Below, in pieces: positions 28,301-40,180 of a stretch of DNA of 64,000 nt. Source of the DNA: Ascaris suum (lineage: Eukaryota; Nematoda; Chromadorea; Rhabditida; Ascarididae); contig CM024177.1 in the NCBI GenBank assembly GCA_013433145.1, positions 5,110,110 through 5,174,109 on the forward strand, written 5' to 3'. The position numbers were made by a program, and so were the translations under genes. Numbering within the stretch: position 1 is the stretch's first letter; each line of letters begins with the position of its first letter. The notes beneath the pieces were generated by a model. It saw only the letters and a list, made by a program, of their open reading frames with translations. It was not told where the DNA came from and made no database searches.

Positions 28301-29800
28301 GACTTTCTTCATTACAACGTTACGTCGTTAGTCCGTTCATGTCTGCTTCTAGCCAAAGAGTAAATTGTGCCCAATACTTCCGATGTTTTTGTTTTATTTT
28401 GCTGCTGTATTCGAAGTTTTTTGCACGGATGTTTGCAGCTTCCAACAATTATTGGATATATTTGAATTTTATGCATTTTTGTTGTTTTTCACATGGCTCT
28501 CTGCAGCAGCAAACGGAGACGAACTCCCACTGCGACTAATATGAAAACGATGGCAGTAATGATGGCGCTGTTTAAATTTTCGTGCTGAAGGCAGTGCTAT
28601 TTCTTGCAAAAATAATCCTTTTATATGGTGCTGAGTTCAAGAAAATTGCTCAAAAGTTCTTTGATAGCGCGTTTAATTGCGAGAAGAAAATTTGATCAGG
28701 TTTCTTCGAATATTACATGTTACCTGCAATTGCCTATGTGAATTGCAATTGCGCTTGCTCAAAGGTGGTTGCTTCGAATGTGGAGTCGTTGAGTTATCAA
28801 TTAAGGTGCCGCCCCTTCCGATGTGAATTGTTTAATTTAATTCCAGTGAAGTGTTGGAACAAATTATTTGGCATCGTTTACGGTACTGTATGCACTCGTG
28901 TTGTTCACATTGCCTGTGACCGTTGAATGTTATTTTATTCAGTTTTTTGAGAAATATGTTTATTGGCAGAGGTAATTTCCTCAAGTACTATGTCTTTCTT
29001 TTGCCGGACTCCGCACTCTCTTTTTATCGGTCGCTCGTCAGGTCGCGTCGTTCTGCCCGAGCACTGGTCCATCTCTGCCACATATGCTTCTCGTCTAGTT
29101 TGTTTCTGAGCAAGCCGCTGCACCGATGCAATCTTGTTATGGAAGCAGCAATCGAACAAAACTTGCAGGGAATATTGTGCTGCAGAGTTCAAAATTTTAA
29201 AATCGGCACTTCGTGATGATATTTTCTCAAACGGTATTGAAAGTTCGTTGGAGTTTTGGGCTCTGAGGTTGGTAGTAATGAAAGGTTTGTAAGGGTGTTA
29301 AGTGCATTTTTGTAGTTCAAGAAGGGTTGTGAGCTAGGTGATGCCAGGTTCGTCGCTTACAAGGGTTGCTGAATCTGAGTGGTTTCGTTAGGGTTTGAAA
29401 CAAAACTAAGGTTGGTTGCGCATTACTGCAGGTGTTTGTCTTAGTGCAATTGAAGTCTGGCTCCGATTCCAGTCTTGTGTCAATTGCGTCCCTCGTTCCT
29501 TTTCTTATTATTTCCATCGTTTTCGAGATGTTCTACGTAATGCTTTTCAGTTTTCAAAAGATTAGCAGCTTGGAGCGTCGCAGTATTTTTTTCATCCCAA
29601 GAAGTTGGACTGGATCACATGTTGTGGAACTGTTTTCCAAAAACAAAAGAACTATGGCATCTACTGACAATAAACAGATAGCTTTCTTGTATTTACCTGC
29701 TACCCAATTCTAGAATTCAGTGTCTTTTTCTTCCGAGTTTGTTGTTGTTTAATTTGATGTCTGACTGGTATTTGTGAGTTGTCAATTCAATAAATGTCTT
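25305..29800. other. Intergenic region, no gene recognised
   Basis: Downstream of DGCR6. An AATAAA lies at 26113-26118, about 0.8 kb after the stop, and could serve as poly(A) signal. Several plus-strand open frames of 60-125 codons (for example 27320-27610 and 28162-28539) show no family motif or convincing splice structure. Nothing else is recognised. Confidence 0.45.
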
Positions 29801-29819
29801 AATGTAGTGGCACTAAGAG

Positions 29820-30095
29820 CTAGTGGGCTTTTTGAGTTAAGTAATATGCAATGAAAGGCCATATATGAGCTCGATGCTCCCGCTGTTGAGCTTGCGCTAA
29901 ATTTGGCCTCGGTTGTGGGTGGGATCTGATCCAACGCATGATTGTTTGCAGATCTTTTAAACCTGGTCTGGTAGGGAAGCCACCTTCTTCCCGACTTGGA
30001 GCGCAACTAACTTTGATCCATTTCCATGGATTAAATCCATACCCGCTTCCGGCAGCCACCGGGACCTCTTTTAATCGAGATTGGGTGTAGCTCAT
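29820..30095 (-). CDS. Small uncharacterised protein, 91 aa
   Basis: An intact ATG-to-TAG frame without introns lies head-to-head with RPL13A, only 227 nt between the two start codons. The product has no cysteine-rich or catalytic motif I know. It begins MSYTQSRLKEVPVAAGSG, has a Trp-rich segment (FNPWKWIK, about residues 21-28), a basic, proline-rich middle (RSHPQPRPN) and ends with a short hydrophobic, aromatic stretch (IWPFIAYYL) before QKAH. A small organelle-associated protein is possible, but this is a guess. The frame could also be chance: no splice or poly(A) evidence supports it, and there is no AATAAA directly downstream. Confidence 0.35.
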   Translation of the reverse strand: MSYTQSRLKEVPVAAGSGYGFNPWKWIKVSCAPSREEGGFPTRPGLKDLQTIMRWIRSHPQPRPNLAQAQQREHRAHIWPFIAYYLTQKAH

Positions 30096-30304
30096 TCTCT
30101 ATGAACTTTTCGTTTTGAGATGGTACTTCTGTAGTTGATGAGTGGCAGTTGAAAAGGCCGAAATTCTTTTCCAAGGTGCAGCATTAGCCTCGCGAGACAA
30201 CGTACCGCAGCGATGTCGGTTGTTTGAGTCACAAAGTTCTCGGCTTTTTCAATTCTATTTCTAAACTGCAGGAGTATTGTCGAGCATATAATTGATTGGT
30301 GATG

Positions 30305-30322
30305 ACTGTTTGCAGGGTGAAA
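30305..30322 (+). promoter_or_regulatory. Acceptor-like site before the RPL13A start codon
   Basis: CTGTTTGCAG ends at 30315, 7 nt upstream of the ATG at 30323. Another acceptor-like CTGCAG ends near 30273. The close spacing fits a spliced-leader acceptor or a 5' UTR intron end and supports the downstream ATG over the in-frame codons above it. Confidence 0.5.
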
Positions 30323-32720
30323 ATGGGTTTAGTGGATAAGCCAATCGTAATCGACGGAAAGGATCATTTGCTGGGTCGTTTAGCCTCAACGGTTGCCAAG
30401 CAATTGCTGCTTGGCCAAAAGGTCGTAGTGGTAAGATGCGAGGCAATCATAATCTCAGGCAATTTCCATCGTTCAAAGCTGAAGTACATGAGTTTTTTGC
30501 GTAAACGATGCAATGTGAAACCGGCACGAGGTCCTTACCATCTACGTGCCCCAAGCCGCATTTTTTGGCGAACGGTTCGAGGGATGCTACCTCATAAGAC
30601 ATATCGTGGCAAAACGGCTCTTATGAGACTAAAGACATTCGACGGTGTACCGCAGCCATACGATCGCGTCAAGCGTATGATCCATCCCTCGTCACTGCGT
30701 CATTTGGCACTGAAACCTCGCAGGAAGTATTGCACCGGTAATTCTTCAAAATTTTTTATCATTGCGGTGCCATGGAATATTTCGTCTAGCGGCGCAGTTT
30801 GGGCTACGTTAGTTTATCACTGGGATGCAATATCGGATCGTTGATTGCGAGTGGAAGATCGTTTTGCAGTGAGAAACCAATTAAAACAAAGGCCTCTGTG
30901 CGGAATTCAAATACTTTGGCGGTCGTTAATCAAAGCATTCATTACTTCATTTTCCTCTTTAGCTTTCGACTTAGAGGCGCGGCAGAGGATGCAACACCTT
31001 TGTTCGCATCCGTCTGTCTTCTCTCTTCCTTAGAGTTCGAGCGTTTGTTTAAAGGATGTCTTGGCGACTTTTCCCGCAGTTTTTCCTATATTCCTCAACT
31101 TCTGCAGGTTTAAATAAGGTTTAGAATCCAAGAACCCAAAGTAGCTATCGTTCTTTTATATTCGAAAGAATTCTCTCAGAAATGTGAGTGGCCAATTTTT
31201 GCAAATGGTTTAATTCGCCGATTCATGTGGCCATCACCCCCTGATCCGACTGATCCGGTCTGGACTGATGGTTCCATTGGCCTTATCGTCTGGGGGGTTG
31301 TGTGACTGTAAAGAGTTCATGTTGAAAATGCTTCCGCTTCTCATTTTCCCTTTATCCTGGTAGGGATATTTTTGTTTTATCGATGGTTTGACAGTTCCTG
31401 TCCCATCTTTGCTGTTTGTTTTGAGGAGTGGTAAATTAAAATTCAGTTTCGGGCATCTAGAGGGAAGATTTCTAGTGTGCAACGTCAATTATGTCAAACG
31501 CATGCAAAGCATGCGATGATAAAACTTACAATGAAGAGAGCTCTTATTTAGTGGCTTACGTATTACCGTGATTATTGCAACCGGCAAAGGTAATTTGGTT
31601 CATTATAAAATTATGTTGGAATTGCTTCATCTGGTTTTTTCACCATCCTTTTATGTGATACTGCAAAAAGAATCGTGGGTTCTTTGCCCTCCATCCGGTT
31701 TGCTGTTTAAATTTTGTATGTGGTAATAGTAGTTAATTTCCATGTAATGTGCTTTCAGCTATGCCTGTACCGGTGCCATATACGCGCCGCACTCTCCTGA
31801 CACACTGCAAAAATCAGGTGCCATCAGTCGTTTAGAAGCCGACCTCTATTAATAATCTCTGCACGGAGCTCATTTAGCGTTAAGGCACAGATGCTTCTAC
31901 ATTAGCTGATGTGGCATTTCCGCTGTTTTAGACCTTTTCGAAAGACGGGTCTAGGCCTTTGTTTTAATTTCATTTATAAATTTGAAACGATGCAACGCCT
32001 CAACTCAGACTTATGCTTCGTTTAAGTATTGGGTTTACTTCATTTTATTTAGAAATTTTCTAGACACGTTTTATGAAGATTTGGCTTGCAGATTTTGGCT
32101 AATAACTGCCCTATCTTCCTTTGCTTTTGTGGGCTTATACGGCTGTGCATTCCTGCTATTATTTTGAGAACGCATTGTTTCTCTGAGGAGTTGATGGTTC
32201 TACTGCGATGGTAGTATACGTTCCTTCGGATGAGGGGGGGGAGAGCTGACGAAGGACCATTTTTTGAGGAGAAAAGGAGACGGGAGAGGGAATCACCAGT
32301 CGCCTCGAAATTCGTAACAGACAAGAAATCTGATGCTCTGCAGTGATAACAAAACATCCTTTAAAAAAGCCGAAATCAGAGACTGATAAAAGGCGATAAA
32401 GGATGGAAGGAGAGTGCCATCAGTGCCTTTGTCCTTTGATCCCTTAGCCTTCATATGTGGAAGTTTATTACCATAGCAGGTCAAGGTATTTTCGTGTCTA
32501 AATGAGAGCGGTGTTGTTTGCAGTCGGACGTCTTGCGCACGAAGTGGGTTGGCAGTATCAGGATGTGGTTGCAAAATTGGAGGCAAGACGTAAGGTGAGG
32601 AGTGCGGCGTTCTACGAGCGCAAGAAGGAGATGAACAAGCTGCGTGCGAAGGCACTCGAAGAGGCAAAGAAGAAGGTGGCTCCCCTTCAGACAATTATCG
32701 AATCCTATGGATATGACTAA
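30323..32720 (+). CDS. RPL13A: 60S ribosomal protein L13a (uL13)
   Basis: Large-subunit cytosolic ribosomal protein uL13. Exons 30323-30737 and 32524-32720 give 612 nt, 203 aa plus stop, the same length as the human protein, joined in phase 1 across a GTAATT donor and a TTTGCAG acceptor. Family blocks are all present: [12 protein letters not shown] near residue 10, [50 protein letters not shown], and across the junction [16 protein letters not shown], then the basic coiled tail. The start MGLVDK fits nematode RPL-16 as I recall it. The 1.8 kb intron was looked over for box C/D snoRNAs, common guests of ribosomal protein introns, but no convincing pair of boxes was seen. An AATAAA at 33355-33360 is the nearest clear downstream signal. 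Confidence 0.98.
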
Positions 32721-33565
32721 GCAAATGAAAGATGCGATGTTTCTCTTGTTGTGCGCTCAGTTATAAAGAATTGTTCTCTGTTGTTATAACCGTTATCAAC
32801 GACATAAAACCGTGTCTGCAGACTGTCGTCATCTCTTTCAATATTTGGTTTGAATGCCGATTCTCTTCAATGTGTGATAGGAATTGGATGTTTCGTCATG
32901 GACGGGGGGGGGGGGGGGGAAGGGGAGGACGAGTCTGGTGCAGATCATGCCGTTGAAGTGACCATCAAGGCTGCTGTGCCTGCAGTTGCCAACGTAACAG
33001 CTGAAGGCGGGAGGAGGTTTGCAAAGGATCATCCCACTTTGATTGCAGGTTCCTTGACAACCCATTCCTTCTTCAGTATGAGCGCTGAGCGCTTTCGTGC
33101 ATGGCTACAGAGATTTGAAAAAAAAAGACAAGTAGGGGGCTGGAGGGATTGGGAATTAAGCAAAACTTGATCTTGAGTCCCAGCAAATAGGTTAGTCATA
33201 CAGAGCCTCCGAAAGAATTAACCGTTTTATGTGGTCACATTCGTTGCATCGACTGGAAATTGTCCAAGGGGTCGCACTGGTCATTAATTGGTTTATTCTG
33301 GTTCGAACTGTGGCTTTTCCTTACCTTGTTTGTAAGTTGATGTGTACTTATAGCAATAAATAGAGGAGGGCACAGTGGGCGTGTTATTGTCGTCATCTAC
33401 ATCGAAGGGAGCTTACACTCTTGAAACTGTTGACTTGATCGTCAAGTATTATTTGTGAGGGTTTCGGCTCTTGCGAGAAGTCGGATTCCTCCTTGAAGAT
33501 CCAGTTCGTACAAAAATGTTGGGACGGAGATCGGATTGGGCAGTTCCTTAATGGAGTTCGGCATT

Positions 33566-34330
33566 TCAAGGTCGGTCCCAGCGCGAAGCTGTTCTTTTAT
33601 CTGTGCTCAACAGAAACCGTTCGTTGATGAGATGTAGCTCAAATTGAGAGCCAGCGATGAATTCATTAGGGCGTTTTAAGGGAGACTTTCCTATGTAGTG
33701 GTTGACTGCCTGCCGTTCAGGTAGGTGATGGTAGTGCTTGCACCTCAACCACATGACCGAGCCTTGCCAGTGCGAACCAAAAACAGAGTTACAATAATGA
33801 GGGTGAGCGTGGAACGCAATCGGATGTGGCACCGTTGGGCCTGTGTTCCGTGGAGCAAAGTTAGCAGCGAACTGTAGGTTGATCGAGGATTTCTGCGTTT
33901 TGGAGGTTGTCGGTATTGTCTTTGAGGACCCAGCCTTCAGCAATAATCCCTTCGGGGCTCTAAAAGGAATTCCTAAGCTTCCGAAAGCCGGCGCCCATGC
34001 GTCTTTTTGAAGTCGGCGAGCCACCGCCGCAACACCTTAACGGCTGAGCAGAGCATAAAATTGCAGTGATCTTCGGGGACCTTCATTATTAAAGCGGTAC
34101 CAACTGTACCCCCTAGAAGAGAGTTCCGAAACTCGGTGAAAGTGGTTTGGCGTCTGAAGCCACGGCGAATGCGCGGGCCTTTGACATCTCCAGCCCTATC
34201 TCCTTCTAAGCGATTTCACGTCGATCCGCCTTCACTTGCAGCGCGTTTTGACTGACATTCACATAAGCAATAGTGCTGCCCCCCATTGAGTTGCATTTCT
34301 CTGGCCAACGTAACGTGTGAAGTGTATTCA
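33566..34330 (-). pseudogene. Possible broken coding relic with Sld2-like motif
   Basis: Several minus-strand frames are open in succession without workable donor sites between them. One runs from 34215 to a TAG at 33975-33973 and contains VLRRWLADFKKTHGRRLSEA, which resembles the Sld2/RecQL4 N-terminal motif (a Trp, then a Phe, then HGRxxS). The next frame (34024-33566, 152 codons, no ATG start) continues beyond that stop with SSKTIPTTSKTQKSS and an aromatic, His-rich stretch. A single frameshift near 33978 would connect the two. This could be a decayed gene, an assembly indel in a real gene, or chance open frames in relatively GC-rich DNA. No homologue is certain. Confidence 0.22.
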
Positions 34331-34496
34331 AGTGAAGTTACAGGACGATTAGAAGATAAGGTGGCAATTTATGGAAGCCTTCAGAGGGAGGTGCGAAGTG
34401 AGGTTAATAACTGCAAGGAAATCTGATTTCCTCTTGCGCCGTGGGTGGATATACTGACGATATATATTACAATAGGAGAGACTCAACGGAAGGTGA

Positions 34497-34504
34497 TGAC
34501 GTCA
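34497..34504 (+). promoter_or_regulatory. CRE-like palindrome upstream of ELP6
   Basis: TGACGTCA, the full cAMP-response-element octamer, 250 nt upstream of the ELP6 ATG. Chance occurrence is possible, but the position suits a promoter element bound by CREB/ATF bZIP factors. Confidence 0.35.
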
Positions 34505-34753
34505 TGAAATTTGCCATTCCTTTGCCATAAGGTGTTTGATCAGAGCGGGAATGGGCATATATGGTGGTTTCCATCGAAAGATATAGCTTTAAAAACCTTT
34601 ACATTGTTGGCGGAAATGTTCGCTTTGCTGTGCGAAACTACGAGTTAATTTGTCGGGCTTTGTTCGGCGCAAAGATGTGTGCCACATCACCTTGATTAGA
34701 GACCCCAGAAGCGAGAAGTTCGTGGAGGGAGTCTTTATTCGAAGTTATACGAT

Positions 34754-37700
34754 ATGTGGAGCTTTAAAAGAAGTGAGTTGCAGTTTCAGATGATAAGCGA
34801 ACTTAGTAGCCTCATCGAGAGCGTTCCGTACGATGTGATCTCGGTGGTGAGCGAAGGTGGCAGCTCTCCTTGCTTCCTATTGCTTCACTTCATTTCGGAG
34901 GCCATCAAGAGAAACGCTCGCGTGGTTTTGCTCACAAGTATGCGAAGTGAAAGGGCATATAGGTAATTGTTACCAGTTTAGCAAAACTGATTTGAATAGA
35001 TTGGAGGAGGAGAGGGGTGAGTGAAGGGATTGGTGAGGGAAGTGAGGGGAACGAGGAAAGACTCTGTTAGCTAAAATATAGTTTTGGGTTCTGGGATGGT
35101 TGCAATTCCTGATCGATTGATGTTAAACGTGTCAGTCCTCCTGTTTAATTTCTAAAATTTCTCCTGGTTATGAAGCAGTTGTTTAGGTTTCCTCTGTGTC
35201 AAGTTCCTGTCACTTTTTAAAACACGAATTCTGGTTTTCCATCTTGGGCAAATGATAAACAATTTCGGCAGATGGATATAAATGTAAACAGTGAGAGGGG
35301 TGATGATGGAGTTAACGCAAATCACTGTCAGTGCAATTTATAATGCAATGTAATTAATTCAGTGCACTAATATTATAAAGATTTTTGCAGAATAATTGCA
35401 AGTAAGGCAATGGTAAGGCTGAACACGAATGTGCGTTTTGTGTCGCTTAGCGAGTTTTTCACCGACGAACTCGACGCCGACGATTCCCTATTGTTGAATC
35501 GTCTTCGTGAGGTTTGTTTTCTCTTTCTTCTGAATTGGTAGATAGCAGCCACACCGTTTTAGATGGCTCAGAGACGTAATGCGTGGTGTAATGGCAAGCG
35601 CTTTTGTCGGCGCTGTAGAGAGTTGAGTTTATTCTTACTTAGATGTGGAGTTTTCTCTTTCATTGGATCGAAAAGGATTCTGTTTATAATGCTAGGCTCC
35701 TTCGAATATATAATCCAGGATATATGCCTTGTACATCGCTGTGCTGTTTCCACCAGCATAATTCGTGAATTTGAAAAATTCTGAGCAGAGTTCGAGCACT
35801 TCAACGAAAATTAATTTGTGGGAAATCAGAAACCGCAGGGATCTTATTCAATGCTGTGCTCTATTTAGTTTCATCAATGGGAAGCATCGCTTCACTCATC
35901 TGCCGCAGGGGCTTTACGGGGCAATCTTTGTCGGCATGAGTATTCGCAGAGACCAACCACCTGCCTTGTCCAAAAAGATGATATATGCCCATTTTGAGAA
36001 TGGCCTAAGAAATTTCGCAAAAAATTGATTAACTGCTTTCACTCGCCATTATAGCGAAGTGAAAATAAAATGCTGAAATATATCTGCGGTCTCGCAAATT
36101 GTTGAATACTTTCGTGAGCTGTTGTCTTTATATATTGTCCATTCTATGCAATCTATGCCTTCAAACAAATAAATAAATGAATAGTAAACAAAGAAATAAA
36201 CGAAGAAGTAAAATCCAAAAATGCCAAAGCTCAGTAATGCTTCTCGGCCTAAGGATCAATATTTTGTGAAAATATTCAGGCAATATTACGTGAAGTTGGT
36301 GACGAAGACGACGAGGCTTTTATGCTGTTTGATAATTTGTCACTGCTGTCCGATGTTTTGAAGAATGCCTCCTCAGTGATCTCGTTCTTAAGGCAGTTGC
36401 AAATATCAGTTCGTGCTAAAGGGATTCATCCAAAATTGGTGAGTCTTTTTTGCCTTTCTTCTTCTGTTTTTTATTGGTACAAGAATTTGATGAACAAAAA
36501 AAGCTGCTGCTCTTTGTCATTTAAGATGGCAGACAACTCCGAGACTTCTTGATCGATGCGCAGTTCATTTCACATTTATGTCGTATGCACAATACCACTG
36601 ATGATTCTTAGTGACAGATAAGGAACACAAGGAACCAACTTAAATCAAAACTTTTTATGGAAGACGGAGATGAATACGTCTCTTCGATTTCATTTGTACT
36701 GTTTTGTTGTGGAGAGCGGGAGTACAAGGTTTTGCAGTGAGACTTTGTTTGTAGTGAATATACAGTGACAGAGCCTACCCTTTCATTGACATGTGGCAGT
36801 CATTTGCAAGTGCCACGTTTGCCCCTTTCAGTTAGTGGACGCTGACAGTTGCAACTAGCGAGATCCCTCATTCGCTCTAATGAGGGTGGGAAGTAAGGGG
36901 TGAAGAGGAGAGGCTACTGATTCATAATTTTGACTGGAGGCTTGTCATCACTGCGTCATCACTGGCAAACGCTTATCTCCAGTCAGAGGCGTCTCATAAT
37001 CCGTCGGTAGTCACGCAATCGGTTCGTGCAGTAGAGACTCAGCATTGTTTTAGAACGTTTCTCTCTCGCTCTTCTATTACCCTCTTTTATTCTGAGTTCT
37101 TTTTTTTTTCACAGAGTGAGGATGTAAAACGTGAAGTCTGTCAACTAAATACGGTGGTACCGAAGCGAATTGAATACCGAATGATTTTAGCGGTAGTCTA
37201 AGAGAGATTCGTTTAGAGATGTGCTGGAAGGAGGGTTGTCATCAATGATCTGAGTACTTTATTGCAGATTTTAACGTTACAATCGAGTTGCGATGCCTCA
37301 ACTGTAATTATGCATAAAAGCGATTTTATTTTAAAAACTAAATTGATTGGCTCTGGTTTTGCGAAGGACGTCACAGGACAGGTATTATTGAGCTTCATTG
37401 TGTTTCACTTGATTTAAAACTCTAATTGAAATCATAAGGTCAGTGCCGATCTCGTCGGCTTCGGGCCGATGGGAAATAGTAGAGGGACGATAGAATGAAA
37501 TCTCAGATTATTCGAAAGTAACAAAAGTTTCCGATAACCCTAAGAGAGCGATCGAAAACCCGGGTAGAGTAGGCAGAAGAGGCGAAGTGCCGTCGGCCTT
37601 GCTTCCAAAAAATTGGAGAAGGATCCTCGATCCCCATGTAGCGCTCGCCGAAGGAGCGCGCTATTTTCTATAAAAACAGGTTCGTCAGTCTAGTTATGAG

Positions 37701-38079
37701 TTATTTCAGCTGTTTTGCATCATTCTGTCTATACAGAAAACTAATGACGATTTAAAAAATGTTCAGTAAGATTTGATTCCCATATTAATGACAAGTACCC
37801 CATTACTAGAATGGAATTGAGTGCTGTTTTAATTACAAGTGCTTAAACAACTGTTTACTTTCATGTTGGTATATCGGGTTGGCTTTGTTTTTCAGTTGGG
37901 ATTCAACTTAACGAATTTGATTAAGGCAACGACATCTACTCACTAATCTGTCTGAATTTCAGCTGACAATAATAGCACAGGCTGAGCGGGAAGCTGCACC
38001 AATAACCATAATGCACTATCACCTTGGCGACCGTTCTGTCCATCTATTCCCTCCTGGAGTTATGAGGCCAAATTTATGA
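34754..38079 (+). CDS. ELP6: Elongator complex subunit 6
   Basis: Subunit of the Elp4-5-6 RecA-like ring of Elongator, which assists wobble-uridine modification of tRNA. Exons 34754-34962, 35391-35511, 36280-36438, 37268-37381 and 37963-38079 give 720 nt, 239 aa plus stop (human about 266), with all phases consistent. Matching blocks: SPCFLLLHFISEAIKRNARV in exon 1 (equivalent of the FLVHHFLSFYLK strand-helix); FDNLSLLSDVL (equivalent of DDLSVLLSLG) and ISFLRQL in exon 3; IMHKSDFILKTKLIGSGFAK in exon 4; and a C-terminal strand HYHLGDRSVHLFPPGV in exon 5. No Walker A motif is seen, as expected for ELP6. The first ATG is used, 9 nt after an AG (TTATTCGAAG); a second in-frame Met at residue 13 is the alternative. 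Confidence 0.92.
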
Positions 38080-38610
38080 TCGTTCATGTGCATCCAATTT
38101 GCGTCATGTTTGTATTATATGCTGTGGCGATTAGAGGGGTATTGGAAGAACATGCTCTCGAACAGACCCCCTTCCCGAGATTCCGAGAAGCTTTCATCCT
38201 CGAAGTCCTAGTTGGGATATTTCCGTGCTGTGTCGAAGCAGTTCCGTCAGAGTATCACTGCTAGTAGGGCTTAAGGAAATGAACACGTGGAAAACTGGTG
38301 GGGCCTTATTAGGGACGTTGATTATTGGTTTAGCGCGATTCTGGTTGCTAATGAGCGCTATACTTGTAATATTAGAATGCGCTTATGCAGGCGTCATTGA
38401 TCAGTGGATCAATTTTTCCTGGCAAGCGCACATGCCGAAAACAACTAATCCTTCCCCTCTAACTTGCATGAAAGTCTTCACTGTGCAAATGTTGCAGCTG
38501 ATTTTTACGCTGCGACAAAACACACTCAAACGGATTTTAGAGGTAGATGCTTCAGTTCACTGCGTTTACAACAGTCGGAAATATTACTCTGTCGGGCACG
38601 TACTTTTATG

Positions 38611-38616
38611 AATAAA
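38611..38616 (+). promoter_or_regulatory. Candidate ELP6 polyadenylation signal
   Basis: The first clear AATAAA on the sense strand after the ELP6 stop codon at 38079. Confidence 0.4.
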
Positions 38617-39563
38617 TGAGTGGGCAACCCATAACGACTGAGGGCTTATCTTGCAGTGGCAGTTCTCTTTCGCTCTTCTGCATATACTCACAAGCCTCTT
38701 TTTCCCCCTCTGCAACCTCCGTTAGAATGTTGCTATCCAAATCAACCGCCCAGTGCCCTTTCCCGCATCTTTTAGCTGTCAGTAACTTTGCGTATTTAAC
38801 TTCCCACGCGAATTAACTTTTTATAACTTTTTTGCGTGTTTGAAAAGAAAAAAGTAAGTAAACGGCCGAATGCATCCGCAAGCAAAAACTTTTCAACGAA
38901 CCAACGCTTAGAAGAATGAGGTACGGTCAGTCGCGTTTGAACGCGTCAAAATTCACCGCTCTAATGTATAACTTCTCAAATAGTTGTCGGAATAAAGAAC
39001 AATTCATCGAGTTCTGTACACATCTCTATTTCAAATATCTGTTGCGCCCTTCTTTCTTCCTCATGCATCCTTCAACGAATTCATTCCTTCTAACATCTTC
39101 CTATGTGTTCGCCTCCTCATTCTGTCAATCGCTGGAATCTGAGGCGAATTGCACTCTCAGTCAACTTTTGCACTTTTATGGTTACTGAAAATGCAACAAA
39201 AGATGGAATCAAGATAAACGGATGCAAGAATACGGCTGAGATTTTATCGATATACTGACAACAAATTTGCATAGATAGCCAAACATAAACAGCCATATTG
39301 GAGAATGTGAAGTGCAAGAAACCGTTTAACAGACGGGGAAATATATGAATGGATGCAAATCACAGTCGATGAGATCATATAAAATAACGGCAGAGATTAC
39401 CTATGGGCAGTTGCCAGTACAGAAGATTACCCTTGCCAGGGACAAAAGGCATACAAAGATGACTGAAGAAGTTGACGCATCGAAAGGGGATGGAAACAAT
39501 TCTTTGAAGCAAAAAAAGAATTTCTTCAATTTTTGGTAATTTCTCTGCTCTTAATATTGTGAC

Positions 39564-39610
39564 AATAAACCTTTGTTATTAAAATGAAGCCCCGCTAACA
39601 AAGGTTTATT
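39564..39610. repeat. Perfect 15-bp inverted repeat with AATAAA on both strands
   Basis: The arms AATAAACCTTTGTTA (39564-39578) and TAACAAAGGTTTATT (39596-39610) are exact reverse complements separated by 17 nt. Each strand therefore reads AATAAA at the start of the stem. It lies between two convergent genes, where it could form an RNA hairpin in both read-through transcripts or act as a two-way polyadenylation site. Confidence 0.9.
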
Positions 39611-39655
39611 ACCTCGGATCGCTCTTCGAGCTTTCTCCGCTTTCTTTTCCACTCT

Positions 39656-39778
39656 AAGATGGTGACTAAATTTCCTTGTAATTAAAAGAATGAATGGTGA
39701 CTAAAAAAGACTAAAATTTCCTGGTGAATAAGATGGTGACTAAAAAATTTCCTTTGTAATAATTATAAAGGAATGAAT
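39656..39778 (+). repeat. Imperfect tandem repeat with GATGGTGACTAAA units
   Basis: The unit, roughly AAGATGGTGACTAAA followed by TTTCCTTGTAATTA and GAATGAAT, occurs about three times with indels. It is intergenic and no function is evident. Confidence 0.7.
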
Positions 39779-40129
39779 CATTCAGCAAATAAAACAACAG
39801 AAAGCAACACGCGACAAGGCTTTCTTTTAAAAAAGATCAGCCATGGGCTTGCTTAATGCCGAATCGAAATGCGCATCTTGTGAAGCTTTTAGGTGCTTAC
39901 GACCTTAACTAAATGCATTTGTTCTAATTCCCTTTCCATTTCTCATGAATAACGCAAGGGGAAGCTTGCAATAATCTCAATGGCAATAGCTATCGGGTCG
40001 AAAGAGCTTGTATCAAAGTTCGTGGAGGAAAATTGCACGTTTGGGGAATTAACCACCGACAGAATCAAAAATTAAGGAAATGTTCTTGATTCTGCGAAAT
40101 TAGAGTTACACATCAACCCCTTTCAGAAA

Positions 40130-40135
40130 TTTATT
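40130..40135 (-). promoter_or_regulatory. Candidate Porcupine polyadenylation signal
   Basis: AATAAA on the minus strand, 46 nt beyond the Porcupine stop codon, a typical spacing for a short 3' UTR. Confidence 0.6.
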
Positions 40136-40180
40136 ATTTTTTCCGTTTCGATAAGAAATTTAAACTCGGAAAGGCCCCAC

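Larger units (their letters stand above)
32721..34750. other. RPL13A-ELP6 intergenic region
   Basis: Contains a 16-base G run (32904-32919), an AATAAA at 33355-33360 and, at 34497-34504, a palindromic TGACGTCA about 250 nt before the ELP6 start. Minus-strand open stretches at 33566-34400 are described separately. Confidence 0.5.
38080..40180. other. Convergent intergenic region, ELP6 / Porcupine
   Basis: Both flanking genes end here. On the plus strand an AATAAA lies at 38611-38616, about 530 nt past the ELP6 stop. On the minus strand an AATAAA at 40135-40130 is 46 nt past the Porcupine stop. Between them lie a perfect hairpin (39564-39610) and an imperfect tandem repeat (39656-39778). The open frames here are short and unrecognised. 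Confidence 0.6.

Noticed and set aside
30738..32523. snoRNA genes in the RPL13A intron
   Set aside because: TGATG-like and CTGA-like words occur but never as a properly spaced box C/box D pair with a terminal stem.
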